Counted from the stretch's first letter, positions 37,870-46,976 are shown. The stretch: 64,000 nt of DNA from Pseudomonas sp. KU43P (GCF_033095865.1 NZ_AP019365.1:5243501-5307500); one strand, 5' to 3'. Numbers and translations are program-made. Notes: generated from the sequence alone by a model not told the origin.

Positions 37870-38662
37870 TCGCCAGCAATGCACACAGGCGGGCGGTAGC
37901 TTCGATCATCTGCCCGCTTGGACGCTCCAGGCCCTTGTCCGGCACCACCAGCAGGCGGTCGCCCGCTACGGCACTCAGGCGCGGCCAGGCTTTCCAACTG
38001 GCCAGCTGCGCCGAGTCGCCCGCCAGGATCACCTGCGGATCACGCAACAAAACAGACTCCACATTGACCTGCGGCGCTGGCTGGCCGAGGTCGGCAAAGA
38101 TATTGCGCGCCCCGCAAACCGCCAATGCATCGCTGACCACCTGACCACCACCCAAGGTGTACAGCGGCCGGTCCCAGACCTGATAGAACACCCGCAGCGG
38201 CTCTGCCCGGCGATATTGCTGGCGCAACTGACGCAAGCGCTCGCTCAGCACCGCCACATAGCGCCGCCCTTGCTCCGCTCGCCCAACTTGCACGGCAATG
38301 GCCTCGATCTGCTCGAGCAACTGGTCAAGGTCATGAGGTTCGGCGCTGTAGGTGGCGATCCCCAGGCGTTTGAGCTGATCGCGCTGGGCTGGGGCCACGC
38401 TGCCCGGCCACAGCAGCAGCAAGTCCGGCTTGAGGCTGAGCAAACGCTCCATGTCCAACTGCCCTTGGCGCCCCACCGAAGGCAGGCCGGCCAGGGCGGC
38501 AGGCCGTTGACCGCCGTCGAGCACGCCTACCAGCAGGTCGTCGGCCTGCAGTTCGAGCATGATTTCACTCATGGAGGGCGCTAGGCTGATGACCCGCAAC
38601 GGCTCACCGGCCTCGGCGCTGCAGGCCAGCCATGCCAACAGCCAGAACAGTGCGCGCATCAA
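37847..38662 (-). CDS. btuF: Periplasmic cobalamin-binding protein BtuF-like
   Basis: A 271-residue class III solute-binding protein with a signal peptide ([18 protein letters not shown]). RVISLAPSMSEIMLELQADDLLVGV, SVGRQGQLDMERLLSLKPDLLL and VDSESVLLRDPQVILAGD-type blocks are typical of BtuF/ABC-type iron-cobalamin binding proteins; it would hand B12 to a BtuCD permease, which is not in the window. It overlaps the upstream membrane-protein gene by four bases and is the last gene of the leftward unit starting at ribA. Confidence 0.88.
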   Translation of the reverse strand: MMRALFWLLAWLACSAEAGEPLRVISLAPSMSEIMLELQADDLLVGVLDGGQRPAALAGLPSVGRQGQLDMERLLSLKPDLLLLWPGSVAPAQRDQLKRLGIATYSAEPHDLDQLLEQIEAIAVQVGRAEQGRRYVAVLSERLRQLRQQYRRAEPLRVFYQVWDRPLYTLGGGQVVSDALAVCGARNIFADLGQPAPQVNVESVLLRDPQVILAGDSAQLASWKAWPRLSAVAGDRLLVVPDKGLERPSGQMIEATARLCALLATRAPASR

Positions 38663-39078
38663 CCCAACTGACGCGGGATGCGATAGAGGTAAAGAATTAC
38701 CGCGGTGGACAGTACCAGCAGGATCTGCGGCACGGCTTCGAGCCCCACCAGCACCGACAGCGCGGCGACCCAGGCCGGGAAGCAGGCGAACAGCATGGCC
38801 ATGCGTCGCACGCGCGCCAACTCGATCCAGGCGGCCGGCTCTTCAGCCGTACCGAGCACCTTGGAGGTGGCGATCAGGGCGCGCTTGTAGGCGCCAAAGC
38901 GCGGCAGGCTGAGAAACATGGTCGCCGCGCCGGCGATGAACAGCGGCATGGCCAGCACGGGTATCAGCGCCTCGCCGCCGCCAAAGGCCCAGGCCATCAC
39001 TGGCAGCGGCACCAGGCCGACCGCCAGGTATTGCCACCAGGCCAGCGCCAGGCGCCGCTTCACCTGGCCACGGGTCAC
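38659..39078 (-). CDS. Small uncharacterised membrane protein between ribA and btuF
   Basis: A 139-residue protein with four hydrophobic segments (near residues 11-27, 30-48, 86-103 and 110-128) and a basic N-terminus and C-terminus. Not recognised as a named family. The long frame opens at 39297, but a GTG at 39076-39078 overlaps the ribA stop as GTGA and the hydrophobic part begins soon after, so that start is chosen. Its end overlaps btuF by ATGA. Being translationally coupled on both sides, it may be involved in cobalamin or flavin handling, but this is only position-based. Confidence 0.8.
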   Translation of the reverse strand: MTRGQVKRRLALAWWQYLAVGLVPLPVMAWAFGGGEALIPVLAMPLFIAGAATMFLSLPRFGAYKRALIATSKVLGTAEEPAAWIELARVRRMAMLFACFPAWVAALSVLVGLEAVPQILLVLSTAVILYLYRIPRQLG

Positions 39079-39692
39079 GCCTGAGGCACCTCGCCCTGGT
39101 GTTCGTTGCCCAGCATGTGGCCGAGCTTGCCGGCTTTGGTGGCCAGGTAGTAACGGTTGTGCGGGTTGTGGCCGGTGTGCAGCGGTACACGCTCGGCAAC
39201 CTTGATGTTCATGTCGGTGAGCGCCTTGACCTTGCGTGGGTTGTTGGTCATCAGGCGCAGCGATTTCACGCCCAGGTGCTCGAGCATCGGCAGGCACATG
39301 GCGTAGTCACGCTGGTCGGCGGCGAAGCCGAGGCGCTCGTTGGCCTCGACAGTGTCGGCGCCACCGTCTTGCAGTTCGTAGGCGCGGATCTTGTTCAACA
39401 GGCCGATGCCGCGTCCTTCCTGGCGCAGGTACAGCAGCACGCCACGGCCTTCACGGGCAATGGCCTGCAACGCGGCTTCCAGCTGCGAACCGCAGTCGCA
39501 CCGCTGGCTGAACAGGGCATCGCCAGTCAGGCACTCGGAGTGCAGACGCCCCAGCACCGGCTCACCGTCGGCAATATCACCCAGGCTGAGCACTACGTGC
39601 TCACGGCCAGTGGCTTCGTCGAGAAAGCCATGCATGGTGAACGTTGCAAAGGGGGTCGGGAGTTTAGAGGCGGCAACAAAGACGACGGGCAC
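39075..39692 (-). CDS. ribA: GTP cyclohydrolase II RibA
   Basis: Opens the imidazole ring of GTP, the first committed step of riboflavin synthesis, in the cytosol. The 205-residue protein has GTP-binding and zinc motifs intact: [26 protein letters not shown] supplies the three cysteines, and [22 protein letters not shown] is the second signature. This contrasts with the RibBA at 43456, whose cyclohydrolase half lacks these cysteines, so this gene must provide the activity. First gene of ribA-(membrane protein)-btuF; the REP-bounded tandem array lies upstream of it. Confidence 0.96.
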   Translation of the reverse strand: MPVVFVAASKLPTPFATFTMHGFLDEATGREHVVLSLGDIADGEPVLGRLHSECLTGDALFSQRCDCGSQLEAALQAIAREGRGVLLYLRQEGRGIGLLNKIRAYELQDGGADTVEANERLGFAADQRDYAMCLPMLEHLGVKSLRLMTNNPRKVKALTDMNIKVAERVPLHTGHNPHNRYYLATKAGKLGHMLGNEHQGEVPQA

Positions 39693-39815
39693 GTTGTGCT
39701 CCTGGATAAGTAGGAAATTTCTCGTGAAGCGATTGTATCAGCAGGTTGGGGCCTGTGCGCTCGTTGAATACCGTGGCATAGGATCGAAAAGTTCGATGCT
39801 TAGGCTGCCTGTTGG

Positions 39816-39848
39816 GGCCCTATCGCCGGCAAGCCGGCTCCCACAGGG
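39816..39848. repeat. Left REP arm bounding the 38-bp tandem array
   Basis: GGCCCTATCGCCGGCAAGCC followed by GGCTCCCACAGGG, the left half of a normal REP pair. Its partner is about 260 bases away at 40108 instead of the usual 20-60 bases, because the array lies between. Confidence 0.92.
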
Positions 39849-39850
39849 TT

Positions 39851-40116
39851 AGCGCTGGCATTGAGAGCAGCGCTGAACCAGTGGGTTTAGCGCTGGCCTT
39901 GAGAGCGGCGCTGAACCAGTGGGTTTGGCGCTGGCATTGAGAGCAGCGCTGAACCAGTGGGTTTAGCGCTGGCCTTGAGAGCGGCGCTGAACCTGTGGGT
40001 TTAGGGCTGGCCTTGAGAGCGGCGCTGAACCTGTGGGTTTAGCGCTGGCCTTGAGAGCAGCGCTGAACCAGTGGGTTTAGCGCTGGTCTTGAGAGCGGCG
40101 CTGAACCAGTGGGAGC
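39851..40116. repeat. Tandem array, seven units of 38 bp
   Basis: Units begin at 39851, 39889, 39927, 39965, 40003, 40041 and 40079, exactly 38 bases apart. Each has the form AGCGCTGGCMTTGAGAGCRGCGCTGAACCWGTGGGTTT (shown here as a degenerate outline of AGCGCTGG, TTGAGAGC, GCGCTGAAC and GTGGGTTT). Units 1 and 3 share one variant and units 2 and 4 another, suggesting duplication of a 76-base dimer. Every unit can fold as AGCGCTG...CAGCGCT (or the GGCGCT variant). There are no unique spacers, so this is not CRISPR. The last unit runs directly into the right REP arm. Confidence 0.95.
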
Positions 40117-40137
40117 CGGCTTGCCGGCGATGGGCCG
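40108..40137. repeat. Right REP arm bounding the 38-bp tandem array
   Basis: AGTGGGAGCCGGCTTGCCGG followed by CGATGGGCC, the partner of the left arm at 39816. The GTGGG at its start is shared with the tail of each 38-bp unit. Confidence 0.92.
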
Positions 40138-40151
40138 CGCAGCGGCCCCAG

Positions 40152-40895
40152 TTATTGCGGCTTGCTGTCCGGAGTGAACGGATACGGCTGCCTCCAGTGC
40201 TCGAAAATCGGCTTCAACTCGCCACTGCGCACCAGCTCGGCCATGCGCCTGTCGAACAGGTCACGCAGGGCCTTGGCCTGATCGTTGCGCGCAAAGGCCA
40301 GGTACAACGGCAACTCGGCGACATGGGTACGGCGAAAACGCTCAGGTTGCGAGCTCTGCCCGAGCACATAATCGACTTCGGTTTGCGCATCGATGTAGAA
40401 ATCCACACGGTCATGTTCGAGCATCGGCAGTATGCCTTCGCGGCGCTGGATTTCACGGAAGTTGTGCACGTTGGGCAGGTAACTGGCGTAGTCATAGCCA
40501 CGCACCCAGGCCAGTCGGTAGTTGCCGACGGTGTCATTGGTCGGCACCGGCTTGTCGACAAGCCCCAGGGCATAGATATGGTCCATATCGAAATGCCAGC
40601 GCGGATAGAGGTTGTCGTCGCTCTCTTCCTTGTATGAGCCGACCCAGGCATCCGCTTCACCGCGTTTCACCAGCCCCACGGCGCGGCTGTAGGGCACGCT
40701 CTGGGCCACCACCTTGACCCCGGCCGGCTCGAATACCTTGCGCAGGACATCCCAGGCCACGCCGGTACCGTCGGCATTGGTGTAGTCGGCCCACTCTTCA
40801 CTGACCAGGTGGATCTGCTTCGGCACGCCTTCGGCTGCGACCACCCAGGGCGCAACCATCAGCAATGTTGCCAGTAGCACAGTCCTTATGGCCAT
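40152..40895 (-). CDS. Periplasmic solute-binding protein, family 3
   Basis: A 247-residue protein with a signal peptide (cleavage near VVAAEG). The type II periplasmic-binding fold is indicated by TGVAWDVLRKVFEPAGVKV, VPYSRAVGLVKRGEADAWVG and a C-terminal LRDLFDRRMAELVRSGELKPIFEHW. Such proteins bind amino acids or other small polar ligands, but no ABC permease is adjacent, so it may be an orphan binding protein or signalling subunit. It starts 16 bases after the pgpA stop on the same strand and may be the last gene of that operon. It ends just before the REP array. Confidence 0.85.
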   Translation of the reverse strand: MAIRTVLLATLLMVAPWVVAAEGVPKQIHLVSEEWADYTNADGTGVAWDVLRKVFEPAGVKVVAQSVPYSRAVGLVKRGEADAWVGSYKEESDDNLYPRWHFDMDHIYALGLVDKPVPTNDTVGNYRLAWVRGYDYASYLPNVHNFREIQRREGILPMLEHDRVDFYIDAQTEVDYVLGQSSQPERFRRTHVAELPLYLAFARNDQAKALRDLFDRRMAELVRSGELKPIFEHWRQPYPFTPDSKPQ

Positions 40896-40911
40896 CGAAG
40901 CACTCCCTGTT

Positions 40912-41415
40912 TCAGCCTACCGCCCATACCAGAAGTTGCATGCCCAGCCAGGCGAAGACGCCAGCCAGGATATCGTCGAGCATGATGCCAACCCCGCCAT
41001 GCACATGGCGATCGATCCAACGAATCGGCCACGGCTTAAGGATGTCGAAGAAGCGGAACAACAGGAACCCCGCCAGGATCCACTGCCACCCTTCCGGCAC
41101 CAGCCAGAGGGTGATCCACATACCGACCATCTCGTCCCAGACAATGCCTTCATGATCGTGGACGCGCAAGTCATTGGCGACTTTTCCACATAGCCAGAAA
41201 CCGAACAACATGGTGACACCCAGCAGCAGCCAGTATCCCCAGTCCGGCAGCATCTGCCACAACGGAATGAACGGGATGGCCACCATCGAACCCCAGGTAC
41301 CAGGCGCTTTGGGTATGGTGCCGGAGCCGAAGCCAAAGGCGATGAAGTGCCACGGGTTGCGCCAGACCGATGGCGGAACGAACTCCGCGGGCACCTGGTT
41401 GGGGTGGTCGGTCAC
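40912..41415 (-). CDS. pgpA: Phosphatidylglycerophosphatase A PgpA
   Basis: Dephosphorylates phosphatidylglycerol-phosphate in the inner membrane to give phosphatidylglycerol. The 167-residue protein has the PgpA opening FIAFGFGSGTIPKAPGTWGS and the acidic metal site DHEGIVWDEMVGMW, followed by several hydrophobic segments and RWIDRHVHGGVGIMLDDILAG. It overlaps thiL by four bases, the usual nusB-thiL-pgpA order in Gammaproteobacteria. Confidence 0.95.
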   Translation of the reverse strand: MTDHPNQVPAEFVPPSVWRNPWHFIAFGFGSGTIPKAPGTWGSMVAIPFIPLWQMLPDWGYWLLLGVTMLFGFWLCGKVANDLRVHDHEGIVWDEMVGMWITLWLVPEGWQWILAGFLLFRFFDILKPWPIRWIDRHVHGGVGIMLDDILAGVFAWLGMQLLVWAVG

Positions 41416-42371
41416 GGTGTCTCCCTAAAATGTTGATAACCCCGTTGTACGGGGGTGATGTCCAGGCCCTGCGGGTCACGCAGGGTCACCCCTTGCCCCT
41501 CAAGCACCCGGCCGACGACATGCACGTCGCTGTCGGCGAGGGTTTCCAGCGCTTCAGGTGGCAAGGTGAATGCCAGCACATAGTCGTCGCCGCCGGTGAG
41601 CGCCGCCTGTACCGCTGCGTCGCGGCCGAGAAAGGCTTCTAGAGCAGGAGACACTGGCACCTGCGCCAGGTTCACCTCGAGCGCGACCCCAGACGCCTTG
41701 GCGATATGCCCGCAATCGGCGAGCAGGCCGTCGGAGATGTCCAGGGCCGAGGTGGCCAGCCCGCGCAGGCGCTGGCCAAGCTCAAGCTGTGGCAGCGGCG
41801 ACCAGTAGTGGGCCAGCAGCGGCTCGGCCTGCTCGGCCGGCGCTTCACGCTCACCGAGCACCAGCGGCAGTGCACCCGCAGCCTTGCCCAGCGTACCGCC
41901 CACGCACAGCAGGTCCCCCGGCCGGGCGCCGCTGCGGCGCAGGGCCTGGCCAGCCGGCACGCGGCCGAACACGGTAACGGTGATGCTCAGAGGGCCGCGC
42001 GTGGTATCACCACCGATCAGGCTGATGCGGCAACGCTGGGCCATGCGGCCGAGGCCGTCGGCGTAGGCTTCGAGCCAGTCCGGGCCAACCTCGGGCAAGG
42101 TCAGGGCCAGGGTGAAACCGATGGCTTGGGCGCCCATGGCCGCCAGGTCACTGACCGCCACGGCCAACGACCGCTGGCCAAGCAGGCGCGGGTCGCATAC
42201 GGCGGGGAAATGCACGCCAGCAACCAGGGTGTCGGTCGACACCGCCAACTGCTCGCCGGGGGGAAGGTCAAGCAGGGCACAGTCATCACCGATCCCCAGG
42301 GCCACGCCCTCGCCGCCCTGCGCACAGGGCGCGGCGGCGAAGTAATGGTTGATCAGCTCGAACTCACCCAT
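41412..42371 (-). CDS. thiL: Thiamine-monophosphate kinase ThiL
   Basis: Phosphorylates thiamine monophosphate to the active cofactor thiamine diphosphate with ATP. The 319-residue AIR-synthase-fold protein shows GIGDDCALLDLPPGEQLAVSTDTLVAGVHF, SDLAAMGAQAIGFTLALTLPE, IGGDTTRGPLSITVTVFGRVP and LDISDGLLADCGHIAKASG, with the metal-binding aspartates in place. It follows nusB by 18 bases and overlaps pgpA. Supplies cofactor to enzymes such as Dxs. Confidence 0.96.
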   Translation of the reverse strand: MGEFELINHYFAAAPCAQGGEGVALGIGDDCALLDLPPGEQLAVSTDTLVAGVHFPAVCDPRLLGQRSLAVAVSDLAAMGAQAIGFTLALTLPEVGPDWLEAYADGLGRMAQRCRISLIGGDTTRGPLSITVTVFGRVPAGQALRRSGARPGDLLCVGGTLGKAAGALPLVLGEREAPAEQAEPLLAHYWSPLPQLELGQRLRGLATSALDISDGLLADCGHIAKASGVALEVNLAQVPVSPALEAFLGRDAAVQAALTGGDDYVLAFTLPPEALETLADSDVHVVGRVLEGQGVTLRDPQGLDITPVQRGYQHFRETP

Positions 42372-42389
42372 GGCTCGGCAGCGCCAAAA

Positions 42390-42890
42390 TCAGCGCTTGT
42401 TCGCCTTGACTTCTGCTTCGCGCAGCGAAGGCGCGAGCTTGTCCAGCACGCCGTTGACGAACTTGTGGCCGTCGGTGGCACCGAAGACCTTGGCCAGTTC
42501 CACGCCTTCGTTGATCACAACGCGATACGGAACGTCGACGCGCTTGATGAGCTCCCAGGTGGACAGGCGCAGTACGGCCAGTTCGACCGGGTCGAGCTCT
42601 TCCAGTGCGATGGTCATGCAAGGCACCAGCGCCTTGTCGATCTCGCCCTTGATTCCCGGAACCCCATGCAGGATTTCGCGGAAATAGGCACCGTCGACAT
42701 CGGTGAAATCGTTATCCACCCGGAACTGCGCTTCGATCTCGTTCAGCGACGCACCGGCCATGTGCCACTGATACAGCGCCTGGGTCGCGAGCTTACGGGC
42801 TTCGCGGCGCTTGGCGCTTTTCGATGGCTTGCCGGCATCCGCAGGTTTTGGATCGCGCGGGTTGAAACGATCGCTTTCGTCGCTAATCAC
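42390..42890 (-). CDS. nusB: Transcription antitermination factor NusB
   Basis: Binds boxA RNA together with ribosomal protein S10 to prevent early termination of rRNA transcripts. 166 residues; after a charged, lysine-rich N-terminal extension (about 30 residues) the RNA-binding domain is seen as [47 protein letters not shown] and [15 protein letters not shown]. It overlaps ribH by ATGA, and is followed by thiL. Confidence 0.97.
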   Translation of the reverse strand: MISDESDRFNPRDPKPADAGKPSKSAKRREARKLATQALYQWHMAGASLNEIEAQFRVDNDFTDVDGAYFREILHGVPGIKGEIDKALVPCMTIALEELDPVELAVLRLSTWELIKRVDVPYRVVINEGVELAKVFGATDGHKFVNGVLDKLAPSLREAEVKANKR

Positions 42891-43363
42891 TTGGCCTCCA
42901 ACTGCGCCAGCAGGCTGACCATTTCCAGTGCGGACAGGGCAGCTTCAGCACCTTTGTTGCCGGCCTTGGTGCCGGAACGCTCGATGGCTTGCTCGATGGA
43001 ATCGACGGTCAGGACACCGAAGGCCACCGGCACACCGAACTCCATGGACACCTGGGCCAGGCCCTTGGTGCATTCGCCCGCCACGTATTCGAAGTGCGGG
43101 GTACCGCCACGGATCACGGCGCCCAGGGCGATGATCGCGTCGTATTCGCCTTGCTGGGCGACTTTCTGTGCCACCAGCGGAATTTCGAACGCGCCCGGGG
43201 CACGGATGATGGTGATCTCGCTTTCGCTGACGCCGTGGCGTACCAGGGCATCAACGGCACCGCTTACCAGGCTTTCGACGACGAAGCTGTTGAAGCGGCC
43301 AACCACCAAAGCATAGCGACCTTTGGGGGCGATGAAGGTACCTTCGATGGTCTTCAGGGTCAT
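42887..43363 (-). CDS. ribH: 6,7-dimethyl-8-ribityllumazine synthase RibH
   Basis: Condenses the RibD product with the RibB product to make the lumazine precursor of riboflavin; usually an icosahedral or pentameric cytosolic assembly. 158 residues, with [66 protein letters not shown] and [17 protein letters not shown], the standard substrate-binding blocks. It follows ribBA after about 92 bases and overlaps nusB. Confidence 0.97.
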   Translation of the reverse strand: MTLKTIEGTFIAPKGRYALVVGRFNSFVVESLVSGAVDALVRHGVSESEITIIRAPGAFEIPLVAQKVAQQGEYDAIIALGAVIRGGTPHFEYVAGECTKGLAQVSMEFGVPVAFGVLTVDSIEQAIERSGTKAGNKGAEAALSALEMVSLLAQLEAK

Positions 43364-43455
43364 TCCGATGTTCTCATATTCAAGAGCGAGGCCGCGCGCT
43401 GGCGGCCTCGACAGGGGTCTGGACTCGAGTATCAGGGCGTCACTGCCGCCTCAAG

Positions 43456-44547
43456 TCACTCGGAGGGCACGTATTCTACAACTTCCAGATCGAATCCGGA
43501 TATCGCATTGAACTTCATCGGCGAACTCATCAGGCGCATCTTGCGCACGCCGAGGTCACGCAGGATCTGCGAACCGGCGCCGACGGTGCTGTATGTGGTC
43601 GGCGCCTTGGCCTGGGCGTCGCCGGCGCTTTCGCGGATGTGCGCCAGCAGCACGTCGCCGTCCAGCGGATGGCCGAGCAGCAGCACCACGCCGCTGCCGG
43701 CGTCAGCCACGGCGCTCATCGCCGCGCGCAGGCTCCAACGGCCAGGTTGCTTGACCATCAGCAGGTCACGCAGCGGGTCCATGTTGTGCACACGCACCAG
43801 GGTCGGCTCTTCGGCGCAGATCTTGCCCAGGGTCAGGGCCATGTGCACGTCGCCTTCCACCGCGTCGCGGTAGGTGACCAGGTTGAACTGGCCCAGCTCG
43901 CTCTCGATCGGCTGCTCGGACACGCGCTGCACGGTGCGCTCGTGGATCATGCGGTAGTGGATCAGGTCGGCGATGGTGCCGATCTTCAGGCCGTGCTCGG
44001 CGGCGAACACTTCCAGCTCGGCGCGACGCGACATGGTGCCGTCGTCGTTCATCACCTCGCAGATCACGCCGCTCGGCTCGAAGCCGGCCATGCGCGCCAG
44101 GTCGCAAGCGGCTTCGGTATGGCCGGCGCGAGCCAGGGTACCGCCAGGCTGGGCCATCAACGGGAAGATATGGCCAGGGCTGACGATGTCTTCGGCCTTG
44201 GCGTCCTTGGCTGCAGCGGCCTGCACGGTGCGGGCACGGTCAGCGGCGGAAATGCCGGTGGTGACGCCTTCGGCAGCTTCGATCGACACGGTGAACTTGG
44301 TGCCGAAGCCCGAGCCGTTGCGCGGCGCCATGAGCGGCAGCTTCAGCGTTTCGCAACGCTCGCGGGTCATCGGCATGCAGATCAGGCCGCGGGCGTGCTT
44401 GGCCATGAAGTTGATGTGCTCAGGCAGGCAGCACTCGGCAGCCATGATGATATCGCCTTCGTTCTCGCGGTCTTCGTCGTCCATGAGGATGACCATTTTG
44501 CCCTGGCGGATGTCTTCGACCAGTTCTTCGATGCTGTTGAGCGCCAC
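43456..44547 (-). CDS. ribBA: RibBA-type protein with degenerate GTP cyclohydrolase II half
   Basis: A 363-residue fusion. Residues about 1-200 are a full RibB domain (VILMDDEDRENEGDIIMAAE, SPGHIFPLMAQPGGTLARAGHTEAACDLARMAG). Residues about 205-363 match GTP cyclohydrolase II in outline, but where RibA has the cysteine-rich zinc site (SECLTG...RCDCG) this protein reads VRVHNMDPLRDLLMVKQPG, with no cysteine, and the QEGRGIGL block is replaced by LLGHPLDGDVLLAHI. The second half is therefore unlikely to open GTP. The GTG at 44545-44547 has AAGGGGG upstream and starts the domain; the frame is open slightly farther. Part of ribD-ribE-ribBA-ribH. Confidence 0.93.
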   Translation of the reverse strand: MALNSIEELVEDIRQGKMVILMDDEDRENEGDIIMAAECCLPEHINFMAKHARGLICMPMTRERCETLKLPLMAPRNGSGFGTKFTVSIEAAEGVTTGISAADRARTVQAAAAKDAKAEDIVSPGHIFPLMAQPGGTLARAGHTEAACDLARMAGFEPSGVICEVMNDDGTMSRRAELEVFAAEHGLKIGTIADLIHYRMIHERTVQRVSEQPIESELGQFNLVTYRDAVEGDVHMALTLGKICAEEPTLVRVHNMDPLRDLLMVKQPGRWSLRAAMSAVADAGSGVVLLLGHPLDGDVLLAHIRESAGDAQAKAPTTYSTVGAGSQILRDLGVRKMRLMSSPMKFNAISGFDLEVVEYVPSE

Positions 44548-44565
44548 GCGGCACCCCCTTCTCAA

Positions 44566-45231
44566 TCAGGATTTCAAGAAGCCGTTGGCGGCCAGGAAGC
44601 TTTCGGTGATGCCACTGCCCTTGCTCGGTTCGGCGGCCTTGTCACCCAGCAGCAGACGCTCCAGGTAACGGGCCAGCAGGTCGACCTCAAGGTTCACCCG
44701 ACGCCCTGCACGGTAGTCGGCCATGATGGTTTCGGACAGGGTGTGCGGGACAATGGTCAGCTCGAACTCAGCGCCATTGACCTCATTGACCGTCAGGCTG
44801 GTGCCGTCGACGGTGATCGAACCCTTGTGGGCGATGTACTTGGCCAGCTCCTTGGGTGCACGCACGCGGAACTGGATGGCGCGGGCGTTATCGCTGCGCG
44901 AAATGATTTCGCCGACACCGTCGACGTGGCCGCTGACCAGGTGGCCGCCCAGGCGGGTGGTCGGGGTCAGGGCCTTTTCCAGGTTGACCTTGCTGCCGCT
45001 CTTGAGGTCGATGAAGGCGGTGCGCTTGAGGGTCTCGACGCTGACGTCGGCCCAGAAGCCATCGCCCGGCAGCTCGACTGCGGTCAGACACACGCCGTTG
45101 ACGGCAATGCTGTCACCGAGCTTGACGTCACCCAGGTCGAGCTTGCCGGTTTCGACATACACACGCACGTCACCGCCTTTCGGGGTCAGGCTGCGGATGG
45201 TGCCGATGGATTCGATGATGCCGGTGAACAT
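44566..45231 (-). CDS. ribE: Riboflavin synthase alpha subunit RibE
   Basis: Dismutates two lumazine molecules to riboflavin. The 221-residue protein has the two tandem lumazine-binding barrels: MFTGIIESIGTIRSL opens the first, with SIAVNGVCLTAVEL, and IAHKGSITVDGTSLTVNEV marks the second; GGHLVSGHVDGVGEI is also conserved. The ATG lies 42 bases after the ribD stop. Its stop is only about 18 bases before the ribBA GTG, consistent with one operon. Confidence 0.97.
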   Translation of the reverse strand: MFTGIIESIGTIRSLTPKGGDVRVYVETGKLDLGDVKLGDSIAVNGVCLTAVELPGDGFWADVSVETLKRTAFIDLKSGSKVNLEKALTPTTRLGGHLVSGHVDGVGEIISRSDNARAIQFRVRAPKELAKYIAHKGSITVDGTSLTVNEVNGAEFELTIVPHTLSETIMADYRAGRRVNLEVDLLARYLERLLLGDKAAEPSKGSGITESFLAANGFLKS

Positions 45232-45273
45232 GGGGTCTTCCTCAAGAACGGGTTGCGCGGGGCAAGCGCGGCA

Positions 45274-46410
45274 TTATACGCCGGGTGCCGGCAGAGGGAT
45301 GGCCGTGACCCGCCAGTCATCGCCCACTGCGCGCATTTCGGTAATTTTCAGCCGGGGCGCTTCACTCATCTTGCTCAGAGGCCAGTCCAGCAGCGGGCGG
45401 GCCTGAGAGCCGAGGAAGGTGCCGGCGACGAACAACTGAAACTCGTCGATCAGGCCGTGCTGGGCGAAGGCGCCGACCAGGCCGGCGCCGGCCTCCAGCA
45501 GGATCTCGTTGACCCCGCGAGCCGCGAGCGCCTGCATCAGGGCCGGCAGGTCGACCTGGCCATTGCTGCCGGGCAGGCTCAGCAGTTCATGGCCCGCCTC
45601 AGCGTAACGTGGCGCATCGCCCAAGGCGGTCACGACCAGGGCCGGGCCAGCCTGGAAGAACGGTGCATCCAGTGGCACGCGCAGCCGGCCGTCGATCAGT
45701 ACGCGCAGTGGCGTGCGGCTCAGGGCCAACGCTGTGGTTTCCTCATCGAGCCCCAGCTCGGCGCCGCGCACGGTCATCCGTGCGTTATCGGCCAGCACGC
45801 TGGCGGCGCTTGTCAGCACCACGCTGGAGCGGGCACGCAAGCGCTGTACCGCAGATCGGGCAGCGGGGCCGGTAATCCACTGGCTTTCGCCATTGGCCAT
45901 CGCCGTGCGACCGTCCAGGCTCATGGCCAGCTTGGCGCGCACGAACGGTAGGCCATGCTCCATGCGTTTGAGGAAACCTGGGTTGAGTGCACGGGCTTCG
46001 GCCTCGAGCACACCGCTGGCCACTTCGATGCCTGCCTCGGCCAAGCGCCGCAGGCCTTGCCCGGCGACTTGCGGATTGGGATCCTGCATCGCGGCCACCA
46101 CGCGGGCTACGCCAGCCTTCACCAGCGCTTCGGCACACGGCGGGGTACGGCCATGATGGCTGCACGGCTCCAGGGTCACGTAGGCACAGGCGCCTTTCGC
46201 CCGCTCACCGGCCTGGCGCAGCGCATGCACCTCGGCATGCGGCTCGCCGGCACGGACATGCCAGCCTTCACCGACCACCTCGCCCTCATGGACGATCACG
46301 CAACCTACGCGGGGGTTGGGGTGGGTGGTGTACATACCCTTGCGCGCGAGCTCCAGGGCACGGGCCATGTAATGGGCGTCGAGGATCGCGGTCTGGCTCG
46401 GCATGCTCAC
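45274..46410 (-). CDS. ribD: Bifunctional riboflavin deaminase/reductase RibD
   Basis: Carries the second and third steps of riboflavin synthesis. 378 residues: an N-terminal cytidine-deaminase-like domain with zinc ligands in [11 protein letters not shown] and [17 protein letters not shown], followed by an NADPH-dependent reductase domain (about 150-370; [51 protein letters not shown]). It overlaps nrdR by four bases and is followed by ribE. Confidence 0.97.
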   Translation of the reverse strand: MSMPSQTAILDAHYMARALELARKGMYTTHPNPRVGCVIVHEGEVVGEGWHVRAGEPHAEVHALRQAGERAKGACAYVTLEPCSHHGRTPPCAEALVKAGVARVVAAMQDPNPQVAGQGLRRLAEAGIEVASGVLEAEARALNPGFLKRMEHGLPFVRAKLAMSLDGRTAMANGESQWITGPAARSAVQRLRARSSVVLTSAASVLADNARMTVRGAELGLDEETTALALSRTPLRVLIDGRLRVPLDAPFFQAGPALVVTALGDAPRYAEAGHELLSLPGSNGQVDLPALMQALAARGVNEILLEAGAGLVGAFAQHGLIDEFQLFVAGTFLGSQARPLLDWPLSKMSEAPRLKITEMRAVGDDWRVTAIPLPAPGV

Positions 46411-46871
46411 TCTTTAGCCGGCTCACGGGCCAGGCGGTCGATTTCTTCGCGGAATTCGTCGAGGTCCTGGAAGCGCCGGTAAACCGAAGCGAAACGGATG
46501 TAGGCCACTTCATCGAGCTTGCGCAGCTCAGCCATCACCAGTTCACCGACCACCAGCGACTTGACCTCACGCTCGCCCGTCGCTCGCAGCCGGCTCTTGA
46601 TGTGCGCCAGCGCCGCTTCCAGGCGCTCGACGCTGACCGGGCGCTTCTCCAGCGCGCGCTGCATGCCGGCACGCAGCTTGTCTTCATCGAAGGGCTGGCG
46701 CGTGCCGTCCTGCTTGATCAGCCGGGGCAGCACCAGCTCGGCAGTTTCGAAGGTGGTGAAACGCTCGCCGCAAGCCACGCACTCGCGGCGGCGGCGCACT
46801 TGTTCGCCCTCGGCGACCAGGCGCGAGTCGATGACCTTGGTGTCGTTGGCACCGCAAAAGGGACAGTGCAT
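46407..46871 (-). CDS. nrdR: Transcriptional repressor NrdR
   Basis: Represses ribonucleotide reductase genes according to ATP/dATP level. The 154-residue protein opens [18 protein letters not shown] and continues to [17 protein letters not shown], giving the four-cysteine zinc ribbon, followed by the ATP-cone domain ([32 protein letters not shown]). The frame is open far upstream, but the ATG at 46869-46871 starts the zinc ribbon. nrdR-ribD is a common bacterial pair, here overlapping by ATGA. Confidence 0.97.
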   Translation of the reverse strand: MHCPFCGANDTKVIDSRLVAEGEQVRRRRECVACGERFTTFETAELVLPRLIKQDGTRQPFDEDKLRAGMQRALEKRPVSVERLEAALAHIKSRLRATGEREVKSLVVGELVMAELRKLDEVAYIRFASVYRRFQDLDEFREEIDRLAREPAKE

Positions 46872-46976
46872 GGTGGCAGGCAACAAAAAAAGGGAGGGCC
46901 ATGGTAGCGCATTGCACTGGCAAGACAAGCCAAAGGGGTTAACATCCATGCAATTCTGCCCGTGAAGGACTCCCCT

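Noticed and set aside
39851..40116. Regularly spaced repeats suggestive of a CRISPR array
   Set aside because: The 38-bp units are contiguous with no unique spacers, and no cas genes are present.
43639..45951. A 770-codon plus-strand open frame
   Set aside because: It runs opposite to ribBA, ribE and ribD and shows no recognisable domain.
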